In this document: one piece after another, positions 45,201 to 54,024 of the stretch
How positions within the stretch are numbered: the first letter of the stretch is position 1
Layout of the letters: every line of letters starts with the position of its first letter
Assembly (NCBI RefSeq): GCF_000317105.1
Contig: NC_019693.1
Location: 7,606,501 to 7,670,500, forward strand
Source of the DNA: Oscillatoria acuminata PCC 6304
Lineage (GTDB): Bacteria > Cyanobacteriota > Cyanobacteriia > Cyanobacteriales > Laspinemataceae
Direction of reading: 5' to 3'
Length of the DNA stretch: 64,000 bases
Program-made: the position numbers and the translations under genes
Notes under the pieces: model-generated
The model's database searches: none
Seen by the model: only the letters and a program-made list of their open reading frames with translations
What the model was told of the DNA's origin: nothing

Positions 45201-46139
45201 ATGAAAATTTACAAAAATATTACCCAAATTATCGGCAATACCCCGTTAGTTAGATTACGCAATCTTCCTAAACTTTATGATTGCCCAGCCGAAATTCTGC
45301 TCAAACTAGAAAGTTTAAATCCAGCCCGTTCTGTTAAAGATAGAATTGCGGTGAGCATGATTGAAGAAGCGGAAAAAGCAGGTTTAATTGAACCTGGAGT
45401 TTCAACCGTTATTGAAGCTACATCTGGGAATACTGGCATTGGTTTAGCGATGGTTTGTGCCGCGAAAGGCTATCGCTTAATTTTAACCATGCCAGAACAC
45501 ATGAGTCTGGAACGGCAAAAACTGGTGACAGCTTATGGTGCAGAAATTGTGAGAACTCCAGCCAAAGCGGATATGCCCGGTGCCATTGAACGGGCGAATG
45601 AACTGTTAGCAAGTATTCCTAATTCTTTTTCTCCCCAACAGTTTAGCAACCCAGCTAATCCGAAAATTCACTATCAAACTACAGGGCCGGAAATTTGGCG
45701 GGATACGGAAGGGAATATTGATAGTTTAGTGGTTGGGGTGGGAACAGGTGGAACTCTGACCGGGGCAGGGTACTATTTGAAACAAAAAAACCCAGATTTA
45801 AAAATTGTCGCAGTGGAACCTTCGGCTAGTGCAGTTTTAAGCGGAAATAGTCGCAATATTCACGATATACAAGGAATTGGTGCGGGCTTTATTCCGGATG
45901 TGTTGCGGGTAGATTTAATTGATGAAATTGTGAGGGTGACTGAAGCAGAATCGTACAATATCGGGCGACTTTTGGCAAGTCACGAAGGAATTATGAGTGG
46001 GATATCCACGGGGGCTGTGGTTGAAGCCGCTTTAAAAATCGGGGCGCGTCCAGAATATGGCGATCGCACCATTGTCGCCATTCAAGCCAGTGGCGGAGAA
46101 CGCTATTTAAGCACAGCAATGTTTCAAACCGATGACTAA
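45201..46139 (+). CDS. cysK: Cysteine synthase (O-acetylserine sulfhydrylase)
   Basis: 312 residues. The PLP lysine is in NPARSVKDRIA, the substrate loop is EATSGNTGIGLA, and GVGTGGTLTGAG binds the cofactor phosphate. PLP-fold type II enzyme that makes cysteine from O-acetylserine and sulfide. The C-terminal part (EGIMSGISTGAVVEAAL, IVAIQASGGERYLST) is complete. A paralogue role such as cystathionine-related chemistry is less likely. It follows the iron-sulfur membrane protein on the same strand; a link between sulfide supply and that protein is only a suggestion. Confidence 0.93.
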   Translation: MKIYKNITQIIGNTPLVRLRNLPKLYDCPAEILLKLESLNPARSVKDRIAVSMIEEAEKAGLIEPGVSTVIEATSGNTGIGLAMVCAAKGYRLILTMPEHMSLERQKLVTAYGAEIVRTPAKADMPGAIERANELLASIPNSFSPQQFSNPANPKIHYQTTGPEIWRDTEGNIDSLVVGVGTGGTLTGAGYYLKQKNPDLKIVAVEPSASAVLSGNSRNIHDIQGIGAGFIPDVLRVDLIDEIVRVTEAESYNIGRLLASHEGIMSGISTGAVVEAALKIGARPEYGDRTIVAIQASGGERYLSTAMFQTDD

Positions 46140-46319
46140 ACCCTGTCACGATGCCCCTAAATCAATCAGCCCTGAAGATACCCCTGATGGGGCTTGATTC
46201 CCTCTCGAACCTGTCAAATTGGGTGGATCCAACTATGTCCGGGAAACTCAAGATATGATGAAGCCTGAAAAATCAAGAATTCCTAACAATTCGTGAAGAC
46301 TCCAGAAAGAAGAACATTT

Positions 46320-46721
46320 ATGAAAAATACCCTCCTCTATTCAACCCTCTTGGGATTATCGACCCTTATCCTCGCCCCTAGCGCCAGGGCGCAACTCCTG
46401 CCGCAACCCTGGGTTTCCGTAGGAGTCCAAGATAGTGAACCTACCTTTTCCGTCGGGGTCCGGGGATTGGGCTTAGGGCTAGAATTGGGTTTGACCGATG
46501 AGAGTGCGGTGGGGATTGACGTGATGAAATTTCTCAGCCCCCCATTGATTGGTACGATTTCCGGCTATGTCGGGGTGGGACTTTATAACAACCCAGATTC
46601 TGGACAAGATTTTGCTTATTCCGCAGGGGTGCAAATCTTGCCCGATGGTAACTTTTTCTTTGGGGCGGGATACCACAACCTGCGAGGGATTAACGGTCAA
46701 ATTGGGTTCAAACTGTATTAG
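46320..46721 (+). CDS. Small exported protein, probable outer-membrane beta-rich protein
   Basis: 133 residues from the ATG at 46320; a GTG at 46293 in frame is less good. A signal peptide is clear (MKNTLLYSTLLGLSTLILAPSARA, cleavage after ARA). The mature part alternates small and aromatic/hydrophobic residues (WVSVGVQDSEPTFSVGVRGLGLGLELG, GYVGVGLYNN, FFFGAGYHNLRG) and ends GFKLY, resembling a small porin-like barrel or its fragment. I do not recognise a family. A strong terminator follows. Confidence 0.65.
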   Translation: MKNTLLYSTLLGLSTLILAPSARAQLLPQPWVSVGVQDSEPTFSVGVRGLGLGLELGLTDESAVGIDVMKFLSPPLIGTISGYVGVGLYNNPDSGQDFAYSAGVQILPDGNFFFGAGYHNLRGINGQIGFKLY

Positions 46722-46751
46722 AACCGGGGCCCTAGTCTGAGACGATCGCCC

Positions 46752-46780
46752 GAAGACCCCTGAATCCGGGGGTCTTTTTA
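46752..46780 (+). terminator. Intrinsic terminator
   Basis: AAGACCCC-tgaatcc-GGGGGTCTTTTTAG: an 8-bp GC-rich stem followed by five T, 31 nt after the stop of the small exported protein. Confidence 0.8.
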
Positions 46781-46915
46781 GCGTTTTGATGCCAGAAATT
46801 AAAGGCAAATCTCGGCTATAGGTTGTTTTTAGCCCGAAGACAACCCATTAGAGCCTGCGCCATCGCACTCATCAACGTTATAATTCTTTACGGAAGCCTG
46901 CGTATAATAATTTAG

Positions 46916-47251
46916 ATGAGTAAACCTGTAGTCGATGCCTTTTTTGTGGGGAGAGCCTTATCCCAAGCGCTTTACCACGAGCTAGAAAAAACCCTAACCA
47001 ATGCCCTGAGCGATTTGGGGAAATTTGATGCAGAACAGCGAGAGCGTCTGCGGTTATTCACCCAAGAGGTGATGGAACGAGCGAGTCGCGAATCTGGGTT
47101 CGTGATGAACGCACCTATGAACTCAGGGATGCCGGGTCCCATCGGAAGCCCAATTCCTGAACCAGGGGACCTGCAAGCGACCATTGATGAGTTACGTGCA
47201 GAAATTGCCCAAGTTCGCGCTCAGTTACAGCTTTACCGTAGCCGTCCTTAA
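46916..47251 (+). CDS. DUF6825 cyanobacterial/plastid small protein
   Basis: 111 residues. VVDAFFVGRALSQALYHELEKTLTNALSDLGKFDAEQRERLRLFTQEVMERA is the conserved helical core, and DLQATIDELRAEIAQVRAQLQLYR at the end is a coiled coil; between them is a Gly/Pro/Met-rich linker. I recognise it as the DUF6825 family found across cyanobacteria; the function is unknown. The helix-linker-coiled-coil layout suggests an oligomeric scaffold. It stands alone, 136 nt before an ABC1 kinase gene. Confidence 0.7.
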   Translation: MSKPVVDAFFVGRALSQALYHELEKTLTNALSDLGKFDAEQRERLRLFTQEVMERASRESGFVMNAPMNSGMPGPIGSPIPEPGDLQATIDELRAEIAQVRAQLQLYRSRP

Positions 47252-47387
47252 GTGCACAGACGGACAGACTATGCCGCGATCGCCGCGTTGTCTGTAACCT
47301 CAAGCCGGATTCCGGATCCTAGATCCGCAGCAATCCTTGTCATCCTTAAAATTATCGACCGATTAGATATAGCAGTCGCAAACCCGA

Positions 47388-49175
47388 GTGTCTGAACTCT
47401 TAAACGATCCTATCCCAAGTCCTGAAACTCCAGAAGGTCCTAGATTAAAGAGGCGATCGGGAGGTCCTCTCGCCATTCGAGGGAAAGGGGGAACCGTACC
47501 CTATCGTCCCAAGGCATACCGCTGGAGTCGTGCCAATTACTCCCCCAACCGGCGGCGGATCGAAATTTGGAATTTTGTTTTACAGTTTTTGGCGAGTCTG
47601 TGGTCCCTGAATAAACCCTGGACCTATAAAGGGGGGTTCACAGAAGCCAAACAAATCGCCCGACGGCGAAAACAAGCCAGTTGGATTCGCGAGACCTTAT
47701 TAGAACTAGGTCCAACGTTTATTAAGTTGGGCCAGTTATTTTCCACGCGATCGGACCTGTTTCCCGGTGAATATGTAGAGGAGTTGGCTAAACTCCAAGA
47801 TCGCGTTCCGGCTTTTAGCTATGAACAAGCTCAAGCCATTATTGAGGAAGATTTTGGTCGCAAAGTTGAGGAACTCTTCCGCAGTTTTGATCCGGTCCCG
47901 ATCGCAGCAGCCAGTTTGGGTCAAGTCCACAAAGCTCAACTCCATTCTGGAGAAGAAATTGTGGTCAAGGTCCAGCGTCCTGGACTCAAACGCCTGTTTG
48001 GAATTGATTTAGCGATCGCCAAGACGATTGCCCACTATTTTCAAAATCACCCCCGCTGGGGTCGAGGTCGGGATTGGTTGGGAATCTATGACGAGTGCTA
48101 CAAGATCCTCTACGAAGAGGTGGATTATATTAATGAAGGTCGCAATGCGGATACCTTTCGCCGCAATTTTCGCGATAAAGAATGGGTGCGCGTGCCTCGG
48201 GTTTACTGGCGCTATTCTTCCCCTCGGGTGCTGACTTTAGAATACCTTCCGGGGATTAAGATTAGCCATTATGAAGCCCTAGAGGCGGCTGGACTCGATC
48301 GCAAAATTCTGGCGAAACTGGGAGCAGAAGCGTATTTGAGACAACTCCTCAATCATGGGTTTTTCCATGCAGACCCCCATCCGGGGAATCTGGCGGTGAG
48401 TCCTGATGGGGCGTTAATTTTTTACGACTTTGGCATGATGGGGCGGATCCGCACCGATGTTCGGGTCAAACTGCTGGACCTGTTTTTTGGGATTGCCAAA
48501 AAGAATGCCGAGGATGTGGTGGAGTGCCTGATTGAGTTGGAGGCCCTGGCTCGAACCGATGATATGGGACCTGTGCGGCGATCGATCCAGTATATTCTGG
48601 ATAATTTGATGGATCAGCCCTTTGAGGAGCAGTCGGTGGCGGCGATTAGTGATGATTTGTATGCGATCGCCTACGATCAGCCCTTCCGCTTTCCCGCTAC
48701 ATTTACCTTCGTGATGCGGGCCTTTTCAACCCTGGAAGGTGTGGGCAAGGGTCTGGATCCCGAGTTTAACTTTATGGAGGTTGCAAAACCTTTTGCAATG
48801 CAGATTATGACCAATGGTAACTCGCTCGATCGCAATACGTTCTTCAATGAAATCGGACGGCAGGCGGCGCAAGTCGGAACGACGGCGTTGGGTTTACCGG
48901 GACGAATTGAGGATACTATAGAGAAATTAGAACGTGGGGACATTCGCATCCGCGTCCGATCCATTGAAACTGATCGGGTGCTGCGGCGCATTGGTAACGT
49001 TCAAATGGGGACCAACTTAGCTTTACTGGTGAGTGCATTTACCCTCTCGGCAACGATTTTATTGGTGAACGATAAAATCTGGCTGGCCCTAATTGTCGGG
49101 GCTGTGGCACTATTGCTGGCGGGAAGTTTGATCCGCCTGATTATGCGGATCGAACGGTCGGATAAAATGATGTAA
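47388..49175 (+). CDS. ABC1/ADCK (AarF/UbiB-type) atypical kinase
   Basis: 595 residues from a GTG. The KxGQ signature is FIKLGQLFSTRSDLFP, the Ala-rich loop AAASLGQVHKAQL replaces the usual Gly-loop, VVKVQRPG holds the ATP lysine, HADPHPGN the catalytic Asp and FYDFGMMG the metal Asp. Two hydrophobic helices lie at the C-terminus (LALLVSAFTLSATILLV, IWLALIVGAVALLLAGSLI), so the kinase is membrane-tethered. Relatives support quinone (plastoquinone, tocopherol) metabolism in cyanobacteria and plastids; which quinone step is unknown. Downstream is a PP2C phosphatase, 107 nt away. Confidence 0.92.
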   Translation: MSELLNDPIPSPETPEGPRLKRRSGGPLAIRGKGGTVPYRPKAYRWSRANYSPNRRRIEIWNFVLQFLASLWSLNKPWTYKGGFTEAKQIARRRKQASWIRETLLELGPTFIKLGQLFSTRSDLFPGEYVEELAKLQDRVPAFSYEQAQAIIEEDFGRKVEELFRSFDPVPIAAASLGQVHKAQLHSGEEIVVKVQRPGLKRLFGIDLAIAKTIAHYFQNHPRWGRGRDWLGIYDECYKILYEEVDYINEGRNADTFRRNFRDKEWVRVPRVYWRYSSPRVLTLEYLPGIKISHYEALEAAGLDRKILAKLGAEAYLRQLLNHGFFHADPHPGNLAVSPDGALIFYDFGMMGRIRTDVRVKLLDLFFGIAKKNAEDVVECLIELEALARTDDMGPVRRSIQYILDNLMDQPFEEQSVAAISDDLYAIAYDQPFRFPATFTFVMRAFSTLEGVGKGLDPEFNFMEVAKPFAMQIMTNGNSLDRNTFFNEIGRQAAQVGTTALGLPGRIEDTIEKLERGDIRIRVRSIETDRVLRRIGNVQMGTNLALLVSAFTLSATILLVNDKIWLALIVGAVALLLAGSLIRLIMRIERSDKMM

Positions 49176-49282
49176 TGTTTTAACTTGGAACCCTGAGATT
49201 TGAAATTGGGCGCGCTCGCCTATCCAATCGAAACCCAATTTTCTATTCCCCCTGTAAAAGTTGTCATAGTAAGCGTTGAGTT

Positions 49283-50011
49283 ATGAAACGATCTTTCGCG
49301 GGTCTGACGGATACGGGACTCGTTCGTTCTGTGAATCAGGACGCCTTCTATATCGATGACCCGGAGGGGCGATTTTTTATCGTAGCCGATGGTATGGGAG
49401 GCCATGCGGGAGGCCAAGAGGCCAGTCGAATCGCCATTGAAACCATTGAAAAATATTTAGTGGAATGCTGGAAGTCTTCCCAGAAGACTCCCGATTTGTT
49501 GAAAGAAGCATTTTTGAAGGCCAATCAAGCCATTGTTGATGATCAATTAGACCATCCTGAGCGCTCAGACATGGGGACCACTGCTGTGGCGGTCGTATTT
49601 CGCGATCGCAATCATCCCTGGTGTGCTCATGTCGGTGATTCTCGGTTATACCGACTGCACAAAGAGGAACTGACTCAAATTACGGAAGATCATACCTGGG
49701 TGGGACGAGCACTCAAAGCTGGACACCTCACCGTTGAGGAAGCTCGTAAGCATCCCTGGCGGCACGTTCTGGCTCAATGTCTAGGACGCCAGGATTTACA
49801 ACAGATTGATTTACAAGAGTTTGAGGTCCAACCGGGCGATCGCCTGTTGCTCTGTAGTGATGGGTTGACTGAGGAACTTTCCGCTGACGAGATCGGCCCT
49901 AATCTGCAATTGAAACTCTCCGGTGGTGAAGCGGCCCAAAAACTGGTGAATGCTGCTAAAGATAAAGGGGGACGGGATAACATTACCCTCGTGATCGTCA
50001 CCCTCGACTAA
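49283..50011 (+). CDS. pphA: PP2C-type Ser/Thr protein phosphatase
   Basis: 242 residues, a bare catalytic domain. [57 protein letters not shown] and [11 protein letters not shown] are the metal-binding PP2C motifs in order. Cyanobacterial PphA-type enzymes dephosphorylate the nitrogen regulator PII; I give the symbol on overall similarity, not on a diagnostic residue. It lies downstream of the ABC1 kinase gene. Confidence 0.88.
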   Translation: MKRSFAGLTDTGLVRSVNQDAFYIDDPEGRFFIVADGMGGHAGGQEASRIAIETIEKYLVECWKSSQKTPDLLKEAFLKANQAIVDDQLDHPERSDMGTTAVAVVFRDRNHPWCAHVGDSRLYRLHKEELTQITEDHTWVGRALKAGHLTVEEARKHPWRHVLAQCLGRQDLQQIDLQEFEVQPGDRLLLCSDGLTEELSADEIGPNLQLKLSGGEAAQKLVNAAKDKGGRDNITLVIVTLD

Positions 50012-50226
50012 GGCGATCGCCAATCCGTCCAAGTCAAGGATTCCAGACATAATCGTTTCATCACCCCAGAAACCGTGACCAAAACTGGTCCGAAACCGGG
50101 TTTTTAGTCCCAAACTGCTTCTCCCTTCGGGTTTTCCGATTCTCATCCTCTTCTACAGTGCCGATGCTCTAGAAAGATGGTAATAGCCCGACAGAATATT
50201 GCACCTGTCGATCATCCATCGGATAG

Positions 50227-50258
50227 AGCCGCTTCTGCCATTCAGAAGCGGCTTTTTT
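50227..50258 (+). terminator. Intrinsic terminator after the phosphatase gene
   Basis: AGCCGCTTCTG-ccatt-CAGAAGCGGCT, an 11-bp perfect stem, is followed by TTTTTT. It lies 216 nt after the phosphatase stop. The 61-codon open frame over it is not called. Confidence 0.85.
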
Positions 50259-50530
50259 ATGTTTTTATGCGTTTTTTACCAAAACTAATCGCTTCGAGGG
50301 CTAGAAAGCCTCCTGAAACGTATCTCGCGACAGAGGGCAACAGGGGATCATATCCGTCATAGTAGAGATACAGTAAGAGCCACAATCGGTCTCTCAACCA
50401 GAAGAAATACCTATTTGGTTCAAACTGAGCAATTTTCAAAGATTTGATTTGATACAACGACTTTAGACCCTGGTTTCTACCCCTGAAACCTGCTAAGTCA
50501 TCGTTTCCAGATAAAAGCCCAAGGGCAAGT

Positions 50531-50559
50531 TTGTCATTTTGTCAAATCTTTGTTATATT
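50531..50559 (+). promoter_or_regulatory. Candidate promoter of nblA
   Basis: TTGTCA (50531-50536), a 17-bp spacer and TATATT (50554-50559) make a near-consensus sigma-70 promoter. Transcription would start near 50566, leaving a ~128-nt leader with a small hairpin CGGGTcaACCCG before nblA. The rest of 50260-50530 shows only one partial GAAACCGGG repeat before the terminator and no other feature. Confidence 0.5.
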
Positions 50560-50693
50560 TCTTAACAGGAGGCAACAAGGAAATCCTGAGAGCCCCCAGC
50601 AACGGCAGAAAGAGACAACAGATAAAGACGGGTCAACCCGCTTTGCAACTCTCCTTCCAGCCAGTGTGACTATCAAACATTAGGAGTTTTACA

Positions 50694-50900
50694 ATGAGCC
50701 AACCGATCGAGCTATCTTTGGAACAACAATTTAACGTCCGAGCCTTTGAAACCCAGGTCGAGAAAATGAGCCTTGAACAGTCTCAGCATTTTCTCAAAGA
50801 ACTCTACAAACAAATGATGGTGAGGGAAACCATGTATCAGCAATTCCTGAAACATGAATGGGGTTTAGACCAAGGACCACGTTTTAGCAGTGAGTTTTAA
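50694..50900 (+). CDS. nblA: NblA, phycobilisome degradation adaptor
   Basis: 68 residues. MSQPIELSLEQQFNVRAFETQVEKMSLEQSQHFLKELYKQMMVRETMYQQFLKHEWGL matches NblA throughout: the helix that dimerises, the phycobiliprotein-binding C-terminal part and the KHEWG motif. NblA brings phycobilisomes to the Clp protease when nitrogen or sulfur is short, so strong regulation is expected. TTAGGAG lies just before the ATG. The gene stands alone with its own leader and a terminator 270 nt downstream. Confidence 0.92.
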   Translation: MSQPIELSLEQQFNVRAFETQVEKMSLEQSQHFLKELYKQMMVRETMYQQFLKHEWGLDQGPRFSSEF

Positions 50901-51170
50901 TAACCGTGCTAAGTTTTACTCAAGTCCCAACAGTGGGCGACCTCCGTCTCTTGCTTAGTTCCCAATGGGGAGAGGAGCTGGGGATGCTGGGGCGTCAACT
51001 TTATTTCCTTACAAAACACTAGAGACTATCTCCTCAGATATTCTCAACCCCAATTTGATTAGATAAACCCTTAGTAAAGTTCCTTGATGAAATTTATCGT
51101 GTTTTGTCCAAAAATGGACAGCACAAACCCTTGCTCTAGTTCAAATCTTACTCAAAATTATTGTCCTTTA

Positions 51171-51208
51171 ACTCGTGCCTGAGCAACTGCTCGGGCACGA
51201 GTTTTTTT
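51171..51208 (+). terminator. Intrinsic terminator downstream of nblA
   Basis: ACTCGTGCCTGAGC pairs with GCTCGGGCACGAGT (14 bp, one wobble) and is followed by TTTTTTT. The 270-nt region between the nblA stop and this hairpin has no open frame and might be a long 3' untranslated region. Confidence 0.85.
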
Positions 51209-51268
51209 GAAATGTAGCGAGTCTAAATGCCGTTTGTGATTAACAGGATTTACACATTAATGAAAGAT

Positions 51269-51485
51269 TAAACCCTAAATGGAGGGTTAATTCACTTGAA
51301 AAGGGAGCATCTCAATGTTGCCTAAAAACCAGTCGGACCTCTCCCCAAACCCCTCCCCTAAGAGGGGAGGGGCTTTGAGACTCCCCCTTCCGGCTCCCCC
51401 TTCCCTCTTAGGGAAGGGGGCTGGGGGGTTAGGTCTCTTGAACAAATTGAGATGCTCCCCTTGAAAATCCTCCTTTTAGGGTTTA
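51269..51485. mobile_element. MITE-like element with imperfect ~45-bp terminal inverted repeats
   Basis: The left end TAAACCCTAAATGGAGGG...GGGAGCATCTCAAT and the right end ATTGAGATGCTCCCC...CCTTTTAGGGTTTA are inverted copies. The interior has CCCCTCCCCTAAGAGGGGAG and CCTTCCCTCTTAGGGAAGGG hairpins, related to the repeat array after treH. No coding capacity; about 217 bp. Confidence 0.65.
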
Positions 51486-51744
51486 GGCGTTAGTTTTGTC
51501 AGTAAGCCCCAGAAGGCAGTGCGTGGTATTGCCCATACAAACAAGGGAAACGACTGCAGTGGTGATCCTGCACACCGGGAGAGGTGGGACTTATCGTAAC
51601 CAATGGAGGCGGCAAACTGCTAAAATTTGAGCACGAGAAAAATTGGGGGAGCGATCGCGCCGCTGGCAAAGAGTCCAAAACCTGAGCCAGTCGCAGAATT
51701 TCCCAGTTTTTGGGCGGTCAATGATACCCGAATAATTTGTTTAA
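51486..51744. other. Leader region of the universal stress protein gene; possible structured RNA
   Basis: About 260 bp with GC-rich, partly self-complementary sequence (GACTGCAG...CTGCAC, GGAGAGGTGGGACTT). It does not match an RNA family that I can name and contains no credible open frame. It could hold a small RNA or simply a long leader. Confidence 0.3.
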
Positions 51745-52620
51745 ATGTTTAAGCGTGTTTTAATTAGTACGGATTTGTCAGACGGCTTAGTGCGCTTGGG
51801 AAAATTCTTACCCAGTTTAGCTGCCGGAGGGATGGAGCATATCGCATTTGTCCATAGCGTTCCCCTGTGGACCAAAGGGCAAATTCCTCGGGAAGATACG
51901 GAAAAAATCAGTTTGGCACGCGATCGCCTCAATGCCATTTTGAATCAGGTCCCCGATGGCTTGCAGGTAGAGGTTGAGGTGCTATCCGGGAATCCGACGG
52001 AGAACATTCTCAAGGCAGTGGAACGGTACAAAAGCGAGGTCATGATTTTAGGGGCCTCCAACCGCAATCTCCTGAGTGAAAAACTCTTTGGCAGTACGAC
52101 CCTGGAGTTATCGGGACGAACCAATATTCCCCTGATGACCATTCCCACGGCACTGCTGTCTCCCTTAACCTCTGAGGAGTTGGATCTGCGCTGTCGGCAT
52201 CTGTTCCGCTACATTCTGCTTCCCTATGCGGATACCCAAGCATCGGGGGTATTAATCAAAGAGTTTAAGCGCTACGCCCAGAACCGTCCTCCTCATTCAT
52301 TAGAACGCTGTATGTTAGCGTGGGTGATTGATGCGGGGGTTCTGCGAAAGGTCCCGAAGGACTACAAGCTCAAGGAAGCCCATGAGAAATTAGCCCCAAT
52401 CCAAGCCGAGTTAGAAGCGATCGGCTTGCAGGTGGATGTGGAAGTCCGCTTAGGTGAGCCAGTCCTGGATATTTTAGATTTAGCACAGATGTCCGACATC
52501 TGTGCCGTGGCACTGGCTTCCAATAGCTTAGGGAAAATTTTGGATTGGTTCCCCAGCTTTGCGGCAGAGGTCCTGCGGCGCAGTTGTGAACCTGTCATCT
52601 TTTTTCCCTCCCGGCGGTAA
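51745..52620 (+). CDS. Universal stress protein, two UspA domains
   Basis: 291 residues. Domain one (1-140) starts FKRVLISTDLSDG and ends ILGASNRNLLSEKLFGSTTLELSGRTNIPLMTIP, the G-x9-G-S/T ATP-binding pattern. Domain two (about 155-291) runs RYILLPYADTQASG to VALASNSLGKILDWFPSFAAEVLRRSCEPVIFFP and is more diverged. Tandem UspA proteins bind ATP or act as stress-resistance chaperone-like factors; the trigger is unknown here. ATG at 51745. Confidence 0.85.
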   Translation: MFKRVLISTDLSDGLVRLGKFLPSLAAGGMEHIAFVHSVPLWTKGQIPREDTEKISLARDRLNAILNQVPDGLQVEVEVLSGNPTENILKAVERYKSEVMILGASNRNLLSEKLFGSTTLELSGRTNIPLMTIPTALLSPLTSEELDLRCRHLFRYILLPYADTQASGVLIKEFKRYAQNRPPHSLERCMLAWVIDAGVLRKVPKDYKLKEAHEKLAPIQAELEAIGLQVDVEVRLGEPVLDILDLAQMSDICAVALASNSLGKILDWFPSFAAEVLRRSCEPVIFFPSRR

Positions 52621-52650
52621 CAGCCGTTCGTTATTTAGTTTAGTCACTCA

Positions 52651-53100
52651 TTAGTCACTTAGCCGAGTCAGGGTTGCTTCCATTGCACTGGTTAAGTAGT
52701 GGCCTGCTAAAATGCCGCTTGAATGGTAATAGGTGTTGTGACTGAGGCGATGCAAGGTTTCAAAGCCACTGCGTCGCTTTTTTTCATCCCCGAGAACCCA
52801 ATAGCGCTGAATAATCGTTTCCGGTGCGATCCAGCCTTCTCCCTCGACTCGTCCCAGTTCGCTATGTTGGAGAACAAAAGTGTATTGGCGGTCCCCGAGG
52901 TCAAAATGTCCCCGATATTGCAGGGTGATTTCTGGGCGATCGCTTCCGGGAAAAGCCAGCTTGGTCACCATGTTAAACCAATCTTCCCGAGTCCATGCGA
53001 CTAAAATTTTCCCAGTGACGGGACTGGTTGGAACATGGCGTTCTAACCAAGTGCCTTCAAGGGTCCAGCGACCCGGTTGCAGCAAAAATATATGATTCAC
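52651..53100 (-). CDS. Unrecognised conserved-looking protein
   Basis: 149 residues from a GTG, with no better start. It opens MNHIFLLQPGRWTLEGTWLER and is rich in Trp, aromatic and beta-strand pattern (ITLQYRGHFDLGDRQYTFVLQHSELGRVEGEGWIAPETIIQRYWVLGD), which suggests a small lipocalin-like barrel that might bind a hydrophobic ligand. There is no signal peptide. I cannot name a family. It converges on the universal stress protein gene, with 30 nt between the stops. Confidence 0.6.
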   Translation of the reverse strand: MNHIFLLQPGRWTLEGTWLERHVPTSPVTGKILVAWTREDWFNMVTKLAFPGSDRPEITLQYRGHFDLGDRQYTFVLQHSELGRVEGEGWIAPETIIQRYWVLGDEKKRRSGFETLHRLSHNTYYHSSGILAGHYLTSAMEATLTRLSD

Positions 53101-53492
53101 GGCACCATATCCTTGATTGAATTGCAGTCTGCCCCTATAGAATTTATATGCTACCAGGTTTTATGAGGCATAGTTTTTATGAACAAGAATTTTTTTTGAA
53201 TTTTTAGCTGATAGCGAGAACCAGCCTGAATGCAAATGCTTATTATTTCGGTTTTATTATGGATTTATAGAGTTTTTTAATGATAAATTTTCTCAATTTC
53301 CTGGAGGTTAATAGGAACAGAATAGACTTTTTAGGATGGGGTAAGACTATAGACTTTACCCCGGTTATGAGGTACATTATTTGGGGATTGGGGTGGGAAT
53401 AAAGCGCAGTCTGGGCGTTGTTTTCTCACATTAAGCGAGGCTTTTTTATGGCACAGTGCTGCAAGAATTGCTTATAAAAAGCCATTCTTGGA
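53101..53492. other. AT-rich intergenic region with one hairpin
   Basis: 392 bp between two minus-strand genes. A hairpin GGGGTAA...TTACCCC lies at 53338-53362. There is no T-run on the minus strand at the expected place, no repeat family member and no open frame worth calling. Confidence 0.4.
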
Positions 53493-53900
53493 TTAGGGTT
53501 GGTATTCGTCTATGGCTCGATTGGCTTCCGCGTCAGCGAGGGCGTTGTCGGCTCTGCGGACGTGCTCGGGGGGGGCGTAGCTTTCAAATTGGTTGAAGAG
53601 GGATTTTACTTGGTCATAGAGGGGTTTTAATTCGGGCTTTTTGACGCGATATTGGCCGAGGAGTTGTTTGACCATCAGTTCGCTGTCGGCACGGAGTTTG
53701 ACTCGGGTTGCTCCCATTTTTAACGCGGTTTCTAGACCGAGAATGGCGGCTTGATATTCGGCTTGATTGTTGGTGGTTTCGCCGAGGTATTTACAGACTT
53801 TATTCAGGATGTTTCCCTGTTCATCGAGGAGGACGGCTCCGGCTCCGGCAGGGCCGGGGTTACGGCGAGAGGCTCCGTCGGAATAGATTGTGATATACAT
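53493..53900 (-). CDS. rnhA: Ribonuclease HI family protein
   Basis: 135 residues from the ATG at 53900, which has AAGGAG nine bases upstream; the frame is open to 54041 but the added residues are unrelated. Catalytic acids are in ITIYSDGASRRNPG (Asp), TTNNQAEYQAAI (Glu) and VKLRADSELMVKQL (Asp), with the last Asp in RRADNALADAEAN. It degrades the RNA of RNA-DNA hybrids. The form is that of the short 'reverse transcriptase-like' RNase HI proteins without the basic protrusion, so specificity may differ from E. coli RnhA. Confidence 0.88.
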   Translation of the reverse strand: MYITIYSDGASRRNPGPAGAGAVLLDEQGNILNKVCKYLGETTNNQAEYQAAILGLETALKMGATRVKLRADSELMVKQLLGQYRVKKPELKPLYDQVKSLFNQFESYAPPEHVRRADNALADAEANRAIDEYQP

Positions 53901-54024
53901 AAAGCATGACTCCTTACTAAGGTGATAAAGGTGGAATGTGTATTGTACTGCAAAAGAACGAGGCGATCGCCTGGGGTTAGATTCAGAATGAGCGACAGGG
54001 GGAGAGCAGCGATCAATGGAGGGG

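Noticed and set aside
50177-50362. 61-codon open frame downstream of the PP2C gene
   Set aside because: It runs through a strong intrinsic terminator and shows no family resemblance.
51486-51744. 6S RNA or SRP RNA gene
   Set aside because: The conserved tetraloop and receptor sequence of SRP RNA is absent and I could not fold the 6S closing stems; kept only as an unnamed possible RNA.
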